This document shows, in pieces, positions 9,119-18,236 of a stretch of DNA of 64,000 nucleotides. The translations under genes and the position numbers were made by a program. The DNA comes from Ensifer sp. IC4062 (GTDB taxonomy: Bacteria > Pseudomonadota > Alphaproteobacteria > Rhizobiales > Rhizobiaceae). The notes below the pieces were generated by a model. That model was not told the DNA's origin, did no database searches, and saw nothing but the letters and a program-made list of their open reading frames with translations. The DNA is taken from positions 1 through 64,000 of the forward strand of contig NZ_JADYVD010000011.1 in NCBI RefSeq assembly GCF_020193575.1, in the 5' to 3' direction. Each line of letters opens with the position of its first letter. Positions within the stretch are counted from its first letter, which is position 1.

Positions 9119-9499
9119 ATGAGCGATACCGGTCCACGGACACCGCTTTCTGGCCAGACCGATCGCTGGCTGGAACCTGGCAAGGTCAATATTCAGATCA
9201 TCTACGTGCTCTACCTCACCGCATTTGTCATCGGTATCACCGCGCTCATCGGCATCGTCCTGGCCTATCTCAACCGCGACAAGGCGGAGCCATGGGCGAG
9301 AACCCATTATATCTGGGCCATCCGTACCTTCTGGATCGCCTTGCTTTTCTGCATCGTCTCGGCCCTGCTCACGGTTATGGTCATTGGCGTTCTCGGCTTT
9401 GTCGCCACGGCGGTGTGGATCGTTGTCAGATGCGTGATCGGCTTGCAGAATGCGGCCCGGGAGGAGCCGATTACCGATCCCGAGAGCTGGCTCGTCTAG
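9119..9499 (+). CDS. DUF4870-like small membrane protein
   Basis: A 126-residue protein with three predicted transmembrane segments (IIYVLYLTAFVIGITALIGI, TFWIALLFCIVSALLTVMVI and GFVATAVWIVVRCVIGL) and a hydrophilic N-terminus. The arrangement with YLNRDKAEPWARTHYIWAIRTFW between the first two segments is that of DUF4870/TM2-like proteins. ATG 9119 follows AAGGGG and lies 19 bases after glcE. It sits between glcE and glcF. Whether it helps anchor the glycolate dehydrogenase to the membrane is inference from position only. Confidence 0.75.
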   Translation: MSDTGPRTPLSGQTDRWLEPGKVNIQIIYVLYLTAFVIGITALIGIVLAYLNRDKAEPWARTHYIWAIRTFWIALLFCIVSALLTVMVIGVLGFVATAVWIVVRCVIGLQNAAREEPITDPESWLV

Positions 9500-9606
9500 C
9501 TTCGGGGGCGAAATGCGGCAGGGCGCTGAGATCTTCCCGCCGTCCGCCCCTAAGTTATAGGAATGGTTCGACGGTTAAGGATGGGACCGATCCGAATCGT
9601 CGCGGT

Positions 9607-9703
9607 CTACAGCGCCGCGCATCACATCAGACGCGCAATGGACGCTGTTTGAATTGCTGCACGTTTCCTTAAATCGGCTACGATTTACGGGAACATGCAG
9701 TAG
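9607..9703. repeat. X element R3 (forward orientation)
   Basis: CTACAGCGCCGCGC... then GACGCTG closes the first, partly decayed hairpin. After TTGAATTG, the arms CACGTTTCCTTAAATCG and CGATTTACGGGAACATG form the second hairpin. The element occupies most of the gap between the DUF4870 gene and glcF and ends 31 bases before the glcF start. Confidence 0.8.
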
Positions 9704-9734
9704 GCCCGCAAGGCCTGCCAATTGGAGTATACGG

Positions 9735-11039
9735 TTGCAGACCAATTTCACACCCGCGCAACTTGCCGATCCGCATGTCGCCGAATCCGAAAAGATCCTG
9801 CGCAAATGCGTGCACTGTGGTTTCTGCACGGCCACGTGCCCGACCTACGTTGTCCTCGGCGACGAACTCGACAGCCCCCGTGGGCGGATCTACCTGATCA
9901 AGGACATGCTCGAAAACGGCCGGGCGGCAGACCGGGAAACGGTTACGCATATCGACCGCTGTCTTTCCTGTCTTTCCTGTCTCACCACCTGTCCGTCGGG
10001 CGTCGACTACATGCATCTGGTCGACCATGCCCGTATCCACATCGAGAAGACCTACAAAAGGCCATTGAAGGATCGCTTCGCGCGGGCCGTTCTCGCCGCG
10101 GTGCTACCCTATCCCCGACGGTTCCGCTTCGCGCTGCGCGCGGCCGGCGTTGCCCGCCCGTTGGCGGGGCTAGTGAAGCGGCTCGCGTGGCTGAAGACCT
10201 TTGGTGTCATGCTCGACCTTGCTCCAAATGCCGTGCCGCCGGTGTCCGCAGGGGTAAGGCCCGCCACTTACGCGACGAAGGGCGAGCGCCGCGGCCGGGT
10301 CGCGATCCTGACCGGCTGTGCGCAGCCGGTCTTGAAGCCCGAGATCAACGAAGCAGCGATCCGGCTGCTGACGGGGCAGGGGGTCGAGGTTGTCGTCTCC
10401 GCCGGCGAGGGCTGCTGCGGAGCGCTGGTCCACCACATGGGACGGGAGGAGCAGGCACTCGAGGCTGCGCGTCGTAACATCGATATCTGGCTGAAGGCCG
10501 CCGAAGAAGACGATCTTGACGCGATCATCATTACCGCCTCGGGCTGCGGCACCACGATCAAGGATTACGGCCATATGCTGCGGCTGGATCCGGGATATGC
10601 GGAAAAGGCCGCGAAAGTGTCCGCATTGGCAAAAGACATCACCGAATATCTGGCTGGGCTCGAACTGCCGCAGCGAGAGGCGCGGGGGATGACGGTCGCC
10701 TATCACTCGGCCTGCTCGATGCAGCATGGCCAAAGGATCACGACCGTGCCGAAGGAGCTGTTGAAGCGAGCGGGTTTCACGGTCCGCGAGCCGGCGGAAG
10801 GCCACCTCTGTTGCGGGTCGGCCGGCACCTATAACATCCTGCAGTCGGAGATATCCGCGAAACTCAAGGCGCGCAAAGTCCGAAACATCGAAGCGACGAA
10901 ACCGGATGTGATTGCGACCGGAAATATCGGCTGCATCACGCAGATTGCGACCGGAACGGCGCTTCCGATAGTGCACACAGTTGAACTGCTGGACTGGGCC
11001 TATGGCGGCCCCAAACCCAAGGGCCTCCCGGCGCGCTGA
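9735..11039 (+). CDS. glcF: Glycolate oxidase iron-sulfur subunit GlcF
   Basis: A 434-residue subunit with two [4Fe-4S] motifs: CVHCGFCTATCP (residues about 25-36) and CLSCLSCLTTCP (about 76-87). Two CCG domains follow (GEGCCGALVHHMG and HLCCGSAGTYNI). It passes electrons from the GlcD/E flavins toward quinone. I chose TTG 9735 because GGAG lies eight bases upstream and the resulting MQTNFTPAQ start matches the E. coli GlcF start (MQTQLT). The frame is open upstream to 9654 but that part is encoded by repeat R3. Confidence 0.93.
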   Translation: MQTNFTPAQLADPHVAESEKILRKCVHCGFCTATCPTYVVLGDELDSPRGRIYLIKDMLENGRAADRETVTHIDRCLSCLSCLTTCPSGVDYMHLVDHARIHIEKTYKRPLKDRFARAVLAAVLPYPRRFRFALRAAGVARPLAGLVKRLAWLKTFGVMLDLAPNAVPPVSAGVRPATYATKGERRGRVAILTGCAQPVLKPEINEAAIRLLTGQGVEVVVSAGEGCCGALVHHMGREEQALEAARRNIDIWLKAAEEDDLDAIIITASGCGTTIKDYGHMLRLDPGYAEKAAKVSALAKDITEYLAGLELPQREARGMTVAYHSACSMQHGQRITTVPKELLKRAGFTVREPAEGHLCCGSAGTYNILQSEISAKLKARKVRNIEATKPDVIATGNIGCITQIATGTALPIVHTVELLDWAYGGPKPKGLPAR

Positions 11040-11048
11040 CGTCAAGAT

Positions 11049-11078
11049 ACAAATGCCGGCACGGGTGCCGGCATTTGT
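11049..11078. terminator. Stem-loop between convergent glcF and L,D-transpeptidase genes
   Basis: Perfect inverted repeat with 14-base arms (ACAAATGCCGGCAC and its complement) around two bases. It starts ten bases after the glcF stop and ends 19 bases before the convergent gene's stop. There is no long T run, but the arms end in ATTTGT on both strands, so a bidirectional terminator is likely. Confidence 0.7.
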
Positions 11079-11097
11079 CAGTTGCTGCCTTGATAAC

Positions 11098-11793
11098 TCA
11101 GCCGCCGAAGATCTGGCGGAAAATGTCCACGCCTCGGTCGTCGTAGTTGACGTCGCCGTGCTTGTTGCCGGGGCCGATGACGATCACTTTGGTGCCGATG
11201 CCGGCGCGATCGTAAAGGTGCTCGACGTCCTCGTTCATCATCCGGATGCATCCCGACGACATGTTCTGGCCGATCGTCCAGGGCTGGTTCGTTCCGTGAA
11301 TGCGGAAGATGGTGTCGCGGCCACCCTGGTAGAGATAAAGGGCGCGGGCACCGAGCGGGTTGTCGATACCGCCTTCCTGGGTGATCGGCAGGATGCGGCC
11401 CTTCGCCCGCTCGCGCACGCGCATTTCCGCCGGCGGCGTCCAGGTTGGCCACTCTGCCTTGCGGCCGACTTTGACGACGCCAGACCAGCCAAAGCCTTCG
11501 CGGCCGACGCCAATGCCGTAGCGCGTCGCGCGGTTCGGGCCGTCGATGTAATAGAGATACTTGTTGTTCGTATCGACGATAATGGTGCCGGGAGCCTCGT
11601 TCGTCCGGAAACGGACCTTGGTGCGCCAATATTTTTGCGGCGGCCGCTTTTGATGGGCGACCAGCAGAACGTCGGAACGCTTGGCGGCGGCCTCCGGTGC
11701 GTTCGCCGGCGTGAACGCCGATGCATTCGTCACGGCAAACAGCACCGTCGCCGCGGCAGCGAACGCCACCACCTTCTTGGCATGAAACTTCAT
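11098..11793 (-). CDS. Secreted L,D-transpeptidase (YkuD domain), copy A
   Basis: A 231-residue exported protein. The signal peptide is MKFHAKKVVAFAAAATVLFA with a probable cleavage after NASA. The YkuD domain covers residues about 70-205, with the catalytic motif IHGTNQPWTIG...SSGCIRM, the Cys being the nucleophile. L,D-transpeptidases make 3-3 peptidoglycan cross-links or attach lipoproteins to peptidoglycan. ATG 11793 follows a GAGAGGGA ribosome site and starts the signal peptide; the open frame up to 11928 is not needed. A paralogue lies directly upstream on the same strand. Confidence 0.9.
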   Translation of the reverse strand: MKFHAKKVVAFAAAATVLFAVTNASAFTPANAPEAAAKRSDVLLVAHQKRPPQKYWRTKVRFRTNEAPGTIIVDTNNKYLYYIDGPNRATRYGIGVGREGFGWSGVVKVGRKAEWPTWTPPAEMRVRERAKGRILPITQEGGIDNPLGARALYLYQGGRDTIFRIHGTNQPWTIGQNMSSGCIRMMNEDVEHLYDRAGIGTKVIVIGPGNKHGDVNYDDRGVDIFRQIFGG

Positions 11794-11980
11794 TAACGAT
11801 TCCCTCTCAACCCAAATCGCGTGCAGGTTCGGTAAATTACCTGCAAGCTCAAGCCTGCGCCATATCCGATAGAGCATAGGCACCGGCGTACCTTGTATCT
11901 CTGGGAACAGCTGTTGCGTTTGCACCACTGTTATCCAGCAGACCCAAACTGTGCGCGGTTTATTCAGGCAATGAGCGCTG

Positions 11981-12745
11981 TTATATCACGATAACCTTTG
12001 TGCCGACATTCACGCGCTCATAAAGGTCGACGACGTCCTCGTTGCGCATGCGGATGCAGCCAGACGAAACGCCGTAGCCGATCGTCCAGGGTGCGTTGGT
12101 ACCGTGTATGCGGTAGAGCGTCGAACCGAGATACATGGCCCGTGCGCCGAGTGGGTTTGCGGGGCCGCCCTCCATGTGGGCCGGCAGATGGTGTCCCTTC
12201 GCGGCTTCTCGCGCGATCATTTCCTGTGGCGGCGTCCAGCTCGGCCACTCTGCCTTCCGCGTAATCCGGTGCGCACCGGCCCATTCGAAGCCCGGCTTGC
12301 CGACCCCGACGCCATAGCGACGGGCTTCACCTTTGCCGGTGACGAGGTAGAGAAAACGGTTGTTGGTGTCGATCACGATCGTGCCGGGCTTTTCCGGACC
12401 GTCATAGGTGACAGTCTGCGGCAGGAACTGCGGATCGAACTTCGTCTTTACCGGCTTTTGCGCACGCACTGCCGCAACCGGTTGCACCAATGCCGGCCGG
12501 GGCCCGCGGTTTACCTGGCGTCGGTCGAACTGTTTTCGGGTGGCCGCCGGCATCTGCGAACGGTAGGCGACCGGACGCGCCTGTTGGCCGCCAGGCTGCA
12601 TTACGCCGAGCTGCATCAACCAAGGGGCCGTTAAGTCCGGGCTGACGATGACGGGCGGACGATTGTGATACCGGTCGCGCGCTCCGGCCTCGCCGGCAAC
12701 GACGCACAGGAGGGATACGGCAAGGAAAAGGGATTTATTCATCAT
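11981..12745 (-). CDS. Secreted L,D-transpeptidase (YkuD domain), copy B
   Basis: A 254-residue exported protein with an N-terminal signal (MMNKSLFLAVSLLCVVAGEAGA), a Pro/Arg/Gln-rich linker (residues about 30-100) and a YkuD domain (about 115-254) ending in IHGTNAPWTIGYGVSSGCIRM, so His and Cys are intact. It shares long stretches with copy A (KAEWPSWTPP, NPLGARAMYL), showing a tandem duplication, but copy A has an extra C-terminal 20 residues. The gap of 187 bases between the two genes suggests each may have its own promoter. Confidence 0.9.
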   Translation of the reverse strand: MMNKSLFLAVSLLCVVAGEAGARDRYHNRPPVIVSPDLTAPWLMQLGVMQPGGQQARPVAYRSQMPAATRKQFDRRQVNRGPRPALVQPVAAVRAQKPVKTKFDPQFLPQTVTYDGPEKPGTIVIDTNNRFLYLVTGKGEARRYGVGVGKPGFEWAGAHRITRKAEWPSWTPPQEMIAREAAKGHHLPAHMEGGPANPLGARAMYLGSTLYRIHGTNAPWTIGYGVSSGCIRMRNEDVVDLYERVNVGTKVIVI

Positions 12746-12930
12746 GGGGCGGACTCGCTACATTACGCCAAAAATCTTCAAAGAATGGCTTTGCGGCCGG
12801 GAAAAGCGGTGCTTTCCCCCGCCGGCGCGCCTGGCAATGGACGGATCGTGGCACCGCGTTGCCACCAAAAAGTAAACGGCCATTCATTAAAAGGCCGGCG
12901 CGTGGATAAAGCTCCGGGTAGGGTTATCTG

Positions 12931-12947
12931 CCACTTTATGAAAGTGG
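12931..12947. other. Small inverted repeat upstream of tag
   Basis: CCACTTT-ATG-AAAGTGG, followed by CAGAGTGGTAAACAGAAC. It lies 50 bases before the tag gene. It has no T run, so it may be an operator or an mRNA leader hairpin. It has the AGTGG half-site but not the 13-base spacing of the glc operators. Confidence 0.35.
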
Positions 12948-12997
12948 TTTCAGAGTGGTAAACAGAACAAAAGCGCAACTGAAGCGAGAAAGCGACA

Positions 12998-13642
12998 ATG
13001 GCCGCAAAAGGCTTGATTACCGGGAATGATGGACTTGATCGCTGCGCCTGGCACGGCAATCTCGAAGACTACCGGCGCTACCATGACGAGGAGTGGGGCC
13101 GCCCGGTTACGGACGATCATCGGCTGTTCGAGAAGATCTGCCTGGAAGGCTTTCAGTCGGGGCTGTCGTGGTTGACGATCTTGCGCAAGCGCGAGGCGTT
13201 TCGCGCGGCATTCGCCGGTTTCGATTTCGACCGGGTTGCCGAATTCGGTGAGCCCGAAATCGAGCGTTGCCTCGCTGACGCCGGTATCGTGCGCCATCGC
13301 GGCAAGATCGTCTCGACTATCAACAACGCGCGCCGGGCCAAGGAACTGCGCGCGGAGTTCGGCTCGCTTGCCGCCTATTTCTGGTCGCACGAGCCGGATG
13401 AGAGTGAGCGTCCGAAGACTGTGAGCTACGAGGCCTTGATGGCCAATCCGACCAGCGCCACGTCGACGCGCATTTCGAAGGACCTGAAGAAACGCGGCTG
13501 GACCTTTGTCGGGCCGACTACGATCTACGCTTTCATGCAGGCCATGGGCCTCGTCAACGACCATATCGAAGGCTGTTTTTGCCGCACGAGCATTGAGAAT
13601 ATGCGGCAACAATTCAAAAGGCCGGCGCGCCGGTCCGCGTGA
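12998..13642 (+). CDS. tag: DNA-3-methyladenine glycosylase I (Tag)
   Basis: A 214-residue base-excision repair enzyme that removes 3-methyladenine. It aligns with E. coli Tag: RCAWHGNLEDYRRYHDEEWG, ICLEGFQSGLSW, AGIVRHRGKI, KKRGWTFVGPTT and GLVNDHIEGCF. The structural zinc ligands are all visible (Cys16 and His29 with the same 13-residue spacing as in E. coli, then His and Cys in NDHIEGC). It has about 12 extra N-terminal and 15 extra C-terminal residues compared with E. coli. It is a single gene; the downstream 13696-13783 stretch is repeat R4. Confidence 0.93.
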   Translation: MAAKGLITGNDGLDRCAWHGNLEDYRRYHDEEWGRPVTDDHRLFEKICLEGFQSGLSWLTILRKREAFRAAFAGFDFDRVAEFGEPEIERCLADAGIVRHRGKIVSTINNARRAKELRAEFGSLAAYFWSHEPDESERPKTVSYEALMANPTSATSTRISKDLKKRGWTFVGPTTIYAFMQAMGLVNDHIEGCFCRTSIENMRQQFKRPARRSA

Positions 13643-13695
13643 ACCGAGGCGCCGGAAAATCCCCTGCTCTGCTCCTCGCTCAAGAGCGCAGTGCG

Positions 13696-13783
13696 TAGAG
13701 CGCTGCGTCAGCCGCGTAAACGACGCTGTAGCACTTTGAATTGCTGCATGTTTTACCTCTAAATCGGCCAAGGATACATGCAG
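13696..13783. repeat. X element R4 (forward, decayed)
   Basis: TAGAGCGCTGCGTCAG...ACGCTGTAGCAC is a decayed first hairpin, then TTTGAATTGCTGCATGTTTTACC...AAATCGGCCAAGGATACATGCAG is the second hairpin with several lost pairs. It lies between the convergent tag and DUF305 genes, 53 bases after the tag stop. Confidence 0.7.
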
Positions 13784-13807
13784 TGCGGGGGAGCGAAGTC
13801 TTGTTCA

Positions 13808-14185
13808 TTAGCCGCCGTTCTTGGCCAGCCATTCCTTCATCATTTTGATTTCGCCTTCCTGGGCTTTGATGATGTTCTCCGCCAGTTTGCGGATCTCTTC
13901 ATCCTTGCCGTGTTCCAGCTCGATCTTGGCCATGTCGATCGCTCCCTGGTGGTGGGCGATCATGCCGCGCACGAAGTCGACGTCGGTGTTGCCGGTGAAG
14001 ACGATGTCCATGTCTTTGTGCATCTTGGCGTTTGCCACCGCAAAGGCCTTGCTGGAGGGCGATGTGTCGCCCGTCATGTTTTGCGCCTCCGTTGAGCCAT
14101 GCATATGACCGCTTTCCTGTGCAAACGAGGGGGCGGTGGCAAATACTGCCAACATCAACGCGGCGGCGATGTTTTTCAGAGACAT
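13808..14185 (-). CDS. DUF305 exported protein
   Basis: A 125-residue exported protein with signal peptide MSLKNIAAALMLAVFATAPSFA. The mature part is Met/His-rich at first (GHMHGS) and has the DUF305 core FVRGMIAHHQGAIDMAKIELEHG. DUF305 proteins are ferritin-like in fold and often occur near copper or other metal genes, which is family knowledge rather than evidence here. ATG 14185 has AAGGAAA upstream. The next gene upstream on the same strand is another small exported protein, 149 bases away, so the two may be one operon. Confidence 0.8.
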   Translation of the reverse strand: MSLKNIAAALMLAVFATAPSFAQESGHMHGSTEAQNMTGDTSPSSKAFAVANAKMHKDMDIVFTGNTDVDFVRGMIAHHQGAIDMAKIELEHGKDEEIRKLAENIIKAQEGEIKMMKEWLAKNGG

Positions 14186-14334
14186 AGTGGTTTCCTTTCG
14201 AAATCTTATCCGAGATTCGCGGGCGCTTGCCCGCGATGTGCGGGTTTGTCCTTTTCCGCGCGGATGCGCCGAAAAGGGGAGGGATGGTTCAGACGTTCGG
14301 AACGTTCCTCGCGGATGCGAATAACCGCGGCGTT

Positions 14335-14718
14335 CTAGATCGAAAGGAAGGGCTTGGGCGGCGGAACCGGGGGTCTCACGTTCTCCTCGTCGGGAGCCGT
14401 GTAGTGCCGCAATGAAAGGCGGCTGGACGAGGTTTCCGGCGGCGTGACTTTGGACTGTGCGGGGCTGATCGCCAGGCAAGCCGCACAAAGCACAGGATGC
14501 AGCGGCTTCGTTGGAAGATCGCAGCGCTGCCGTGCCTCGCAACGCACGTCATGGCCGGAGGCGTCATGGCCGGAAGCATGATGCTCCGCGGCAACGCGCG
14601 CCAGACGATGAAGCCCCATGCCAACGGTAGCGACATCGCGAGCCTGCGTCGCAGCTGACAGAGCGCCGACCAGAGGCGCGGATAGAAACAGCAAAACGAG
14701 GACGAGGCGGCGCAGCAT
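14335..14718 (-). CDS. Small exported Cys/His-containing protein, function unknown
   Basis: A 127-residue protein with a signal-like N-terminus (MLRRLVLVLLFLSAPLVGAL). The mature part has a repeated ASGHD motif, a pair of Cys in RCEARQRC and a CAAC in LHPVLCAACLAI, then a Pro-rich tail (RPPVPPPKP). I do not recognise the family; it faintly resembles DUF2946-type proteins found near copper genes. The frame extends upstream to 14868 but ATG 14718 starts a convincing signal sequence. The pairing with the DUF305 gene suggests a shared envelope or metal-related role, which is speculative. Confidence 0.5.
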   Translation of the reverse strand: MLRRLVLVLLFLSAPLVGALSAATQARDVATVGMGLHRLARVAAEHHASGHDASGHDVRCEARQRCDLPTKPLHPVLCAACLAISPAQSKVTPPETSSSRLSLRHYTAPDEENVRPPVPPPKPFLSI

Positions 14719-14771
14719 GCATCTAAGATAGGTTAAGTTACTGCAAGTGGAAGAGGTGTCGGCGGCCGGCG

Positions 14772-15260
14772 TCACATCCCCAACGGTTCCGAATGCCGGG
14801 GAAAAGCAAATACGCCCTCCAGCGTGCCGTCCCCAACTTCGCTGGCAAGTGTCGAATTTCCGATGCAACAGAGCGGCGAGGGCTCTCCAGATCGATTACG
14901 CACGAGCGTGGAGAAGCGGAAGGAGGACGGTGTCCCGGTCGCCTGCTCGAGAATGTTCAGAATTATCGATCTGTCGTCTCCGTCGTGGGCGCGCAAAAGG
15001 TCGACGATGCCGCAGGGGCTCCGCGATGCGCCGAGAAGCGCGAGCGTTTGCGGTCCCAGAAGGAAAGTACCGCTGGCAAGGTGGCACCGCCACGGTTCGA
15101 CAAGATAATCCTCTCGCTCGAGGTCGCGCGTCCAGTTTTCATGCGCCTGCAGATGGGCGGGCTCGATGGCGCCGTCACCGGGATTCACAAATTTAGCATG
15201 CCGCCAAAATCTCCACAGAAACCCTTCCGTCGTTCGCGGGCTTTTCTTCCGCGTCGCCAT
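14772..15260 (-). CDS. Stand-alone PAS-like protein, copy 1
   Basis: A 162-residue soluble protein that I would not recognise alone. Its C-terminal 100 residues align with the product of 24328-24756: LASGTFLLGPQTLALLG with LTTGLFVLGDKAAAIHG, NILEQATGTPSSFRFST with ELFEQAATSSSAFCFST, and PLCCIGNSTL with PLFCIGESSG, both ending in an F-FPR strand. The pattern (entry strand, helices, then a G-x-P-LFCIG strand pair) looks like a PAS fold. The N-terminal 60 residues are basic and unique to this copy. No output domain is present. Confidence 0.65.
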   Translation of the reverse strand: MATRKKSPRTTEGFLWRFWRHAKFVNPGDGAIEPAHLQAHENWTRDLEREDYLVEPWRCHLASGTFLLGPQTLALLGASRSPCGIVDLLRAHDGDDRSIILNILEQATGTPSSFRFSTLVRNRSGEPSPLCCIGNSTLASEVGDGTLEGVFAFPRHSEPLGM

Positions 15261-15573
15261 CTGTTCCGGCTCTCAAGCGGAGCATTGCGCGAGGGCGCTC
15301 CCGGCGGCGTGCGTGATGCCAGTGACCGGATCGCATCGGATTGCCGGACAACCCGACCGATCGGGCTTAACCTATAGGAGAGTATCGCTATAAGTACAAT
15401 CACGGATTTGTTATTGACGAACCGGGCTGTGCGACAGACCGCCGGAGCGGGGCACGCAGCGAGAGGATCTCTCGTTCCCGATATGTGCGTCCTTTATGCC
15501 CGCTGCCCTTGCCGCCCTTGACGTGATCCGGTAGGGAAGCACCGACCGAATTTGACAGTCCGGAATACTCTTC

Positions 15574-17088
15574 ATGAACGAAAAACAGAAGAAACCGCAG
15601 AAGCTCAAGGCGCGCCTGCCGCGCGGCTTTGTCGATCGTTCGGCGGCTGATATCCGCGCCGTTAACGAAATGATCGCCAAGATCCAGGAGGTCTATGAGC
15701 GCTACGGTTTCGATCCGGTGGAAACGCCGTTGTTCGAATATACCGATGCGCTGGGAAAGTTCCTTCCCGACAGCGATCGGCCGAACGAGGGCGTCTTCTC
15801 GCTGACGGATGATGACGACCAGTGGATGAGTCTGCGCTACGACCTGACGGCACCACTTGCGCGGCTCGTGGCGGAGAACTTCAACGAGATCCAGCTTCCT
15901 TACCGGACCTATCGCGCGGGCTACGTTTTCCGCAATGAGAAGCCTGGCCCGGGCCGCTTCCGCCAGTTCATGCAGTTCGACGCCGACACGGTCGGTGCGG
16001 CGGGCGTCCAGGCCGATGCCGAGATGTGCATGATGATGGCCGACACCATGGAAGCGCTCGGCATCGCGCGCGGCGACTATGTGATCCGTGTCAACAATCG
16101 CAAGGTTCTCGACGGTGTGCTCGAGGCGATCGGTCTTGGTGGTGACGAGCATGCGAATGCGCGTCTGACGGTCTTGCGTGCCATCGACAAGCTCGACAAA
16201 TTCGGCGCCGAAGGTGTGCGACTACTGCTCGGCGAGGGCCGCAAGGATGAAAGCGGCGACTTCACCAAGGGTGCGGGCCTGAACGACGCGCAGATCCGCA
16301 AGATCCTGTTTTTCGTCGGCATCAAAGACTATGCAAAGAGCGCCGCCGAACTCGCTGAGCTCGTTGCCGGAACCGCCAAAGGCGGGGAGGGCGTCGAGGA
16401 ACTCAATACGATCCGCAGCCTCGTGCTCAGCGCGGGCTACGAAGCGGACCGGATCAAGATCGATCCCTCTGTTGTGCGCGGTCTCGAATACTATACCGGC
16501 CCCGTCTTTGAGGCGGAATTGCAGTTCGCGGTGACGAACGAAAAGGGCGAGAAGGTCGTCTTCGGATCTGTCGGCGGCGGCGGCCGCTATGATGGCCTCG
16601 TCTCGCGCTTCATGGGGCAGCCGGTGCCGGCTACCGGCTTCTCGATCGGCGTGTCGCGGCTGATGACGGCGTTGAAAAACCTTGGCAAGCTCGGGACCGA
16701 AGACGTCATCGCGCCAGTGGTCGTCTGTGTCATGGACCGTGACATCGAAAGCATGGGCCGTTATCAGCGCTTCGTCCAAGAACTGCGCCACTCCGGCATC
16801 CGGGCCGAGATGTACCAGGGTAACAAGAAGAACTTCGGCGATCAGCTCAAATATGCCGACCGCCGCGGCTCGCCGCTGGCGATCATCCAGGGCGGCGATG
16901 AACGCGCTTCGGGGGTCGTGCAGATCAAGGACCTGATCGAAGGCAAGCGTCTCTCGGGCGAAATCCAGGACAACGTTACCTGGCGCGAGGCGCGCGTCGC
17001 CCAGATTTCCGTGCCAGAAAGCGATCTGGTCGAGAAGGTGCGGGAGATGCTGGCGGCACAGGCTGAGGACAGAACGAAGGCGAACTGA
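15574..17088 (+). CDS. hisS: Histidyl-tRNA synthetase
   Basis: A 504-residue class II synthetase, longer than the 424-residue E. coli enzyme. Motif 2 is in the [16 protein letters not shown] to [26 protein letters not shown] region. The histidine-specific motifs are [13 protein letters not shown] and GGGGRYDGL. An insertion of about 60 residues lies between residues 190 and 290. The C-terminal anticodon domain starts near residue 385. Many alphaproteobacteria lost G-1 on tRNA-His and have an altered HisRS; this sequence looks like that type. It is followed by hisZ after five bases. Confidence 0.95.
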   Translation: MNEKQKKPQKLKARLPRGFVDRSAADIRAVNEMIAKIQEVYERYGFDPVETPLFEYTDALGKFLPDSDRPNEGVFSLTDDDDQWMSLRYDLTAPLARLVAENFNEIQLPYRTYRAGYVFRNEKPGPGRFRQFMQFDADTVGAAGVQADAEMCMMMADTMEALGIARGDYVIRVNNRKVLDGVLEAIGLGGDEHANARLTVLRAIDKLDKFGAEGVRLLLGEGRKDESGDFTKGAGLNDAQIRKILFFVGIKDYAKSAAELAELVAGTAKGGEGVEELNTIRSLVLSAGYEADRIKIDPSVVRGLEYYTGPVFEAELQFAVTNEKGEKVVFGSVGGGGRYDGLVSRFMGQPVPATGFSIGVSRLMTALKNLGKLGTEDVIAPVVVCVMDRDIESMGRYQRFVQELRHSGIRAEMYQGNKKNFGDQLKYADRRGSPLAIIQGGDERASGVVQIKDLIEGKRLSGEIQDNVTWREARVAQISVPESDLVEKVREMLAAQAEDRTKAN

Positions 17089-17093
17089 ACACG

Positions 17094-18236
17094 ATGCCTC
17101 TGATCAACCTCCCCGTCTTTGCTGGCGACCTGCTTGCCGATTTCGAGCGGATGGAGACCCTGCGCGTTGATACGCCGGTGATACAGCCGGCCGAGCCCTT
17201 TCTCGACATGGCCGGGGAAGATCTGCGTCGCCGCATTTTCCTGACGCAGAGCGAGACGGGCGAGAACCTTTGCCTTCGTCCTGAATTCACGATTCCGGTC
17301 TGCCTTCGCCATATCGAGACGGCGACCGGCACGCCGCAGCGCTATGCCTACCTCGGCGAAGTGTTCCGCCAGCGACGCGAAGGGTCGAGCGAGTTCTATC
17401 AGGCCGGCATCGAGGATCTCGGCGAGCCGGACACCGCGCGGGCGGACGCGAGGGCCGTCAGCGACGCGATGCAGGTTCTGGCGAATAGGTTGCCAGGACG
17501 GCGGCTGAAGGTGACGCTCGGCGACCAATCGGTGTTCGAAGCGGTAATCGCCGCCTGCGGGCTGCCAGGCGGCTGGCAGAAGCGGCTGATCCATGCCTTC
17601 GGTGAGCCGAAGCAGTTACAGAAACTTCTGGCAGAACTCGCCGATCCGACGTCCGCAGGCGTCTTCGGCCATGAAGTCGAGCGGCTTGCCATTACGGGGA
17701 TGCTGGAGGACGAGGACCGGCTCGTCGCGCAAATCGGTCGAACCATGGAGGCGACCGGCTATTCCACCAATGCCAGCCGGTCGCCGCGAGACATCGCCCG
17801 CCGCCTCAAGGAAAAAATGGAACTGGCAAATACGCGGCTGGACAAGGCCACGCTCGCCGTCATGCGCGAATTCCTGACGGTGGATCTGCCGCTTGCCGAC
17901 GCGCCGGCCGCACTTTTCCGCTTCGCCGCAAAGTCGGGTTTGAAGATCGAAGCCGCATTGGCGCTTTTCGACGCGCGCGTCGCTGCCCTTTCTCGGGCGG
18001 GCGCCGACATCAGCCTCATACGCTATCGCGCGGCCTTCGGCCGGCCACTCGACTATTACACCGGCCTCGTCTTCGAGATAGAGGTTGAAGGCATGGCGGC
18101 AGTCCTCGCCGGTGGCGGGCGATTCGACCGCCTGCTGACGCTTTTGGGCGCCCGCGAACATATTCCGGCGGTCGGTTTCTCCCTCTGGCTTGACCGGATC
18201 GAGCAGGCGGTTGCCGCCGCAAGGGGCACGAAATGA
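17094..18236 (+). CDS. hisZ: ATP phosphoribosyltransferase regulatory subunit HisZ
   Basis: A 380-residue HisRS paralogue without tRNA synthetase function. It forms the hetero-octameric ATP phosphoribosyltransferase with short HisG, the first enzyme of histidine synthesis, and carries the feedback control. Class II fold remnants are [40 protein letters not shown] and the modified histidine motif [13 protein letters not shown]. The anticodon domain is absent. It follows hisS at a five-base gap and overlaps hisG by four bases. Confidence 0.94.
   Translation: MPLINLPVFAGDLLADFERMETLRVDTPVIQPAEPFLDMAGEDLRRRIFLTQSETGENLCLRPEFTIPVCLRHIETATGTPQRYAYLGEVFRQRREGSSEFYQAGIEDLGEPDTARADARAVSDAMQVLANRLPGRRLKVTLGDQSVFEAVIAACGLPGGWQKRLIHAFGEPKQLQKLLAELADPTSAGVFGHEVERLAITGMLEDEDRLVAQIGRTMEATGYSTNASRSPRDIARRLKEKMELANTRLDKATLAVMREFLTVDLPLADAPAALFRFAAKSGLKIEAALALFDARVAALSRAGADISLIRYRAAFGRPLDYYTGLVFEIEVEGMAAVLAGGGRFDRLLTLLGAREHIPAVGFSLWLDRIEQAVAAARGTK

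Noticed and set aside
9654..9734. N-terminal extension of GlcF by 27 residues
   Set aside because: The added codons are encoded by repeat R3 and do not resemble GlcF; TTG 9735 with its ribosome site gives the known N-terminus.
12931..12965. A third GntR operator upstream of tag
   Set aside because: AGTGG half-sites are present but the second half is not 13 bases away, so it does not match the glc operators.
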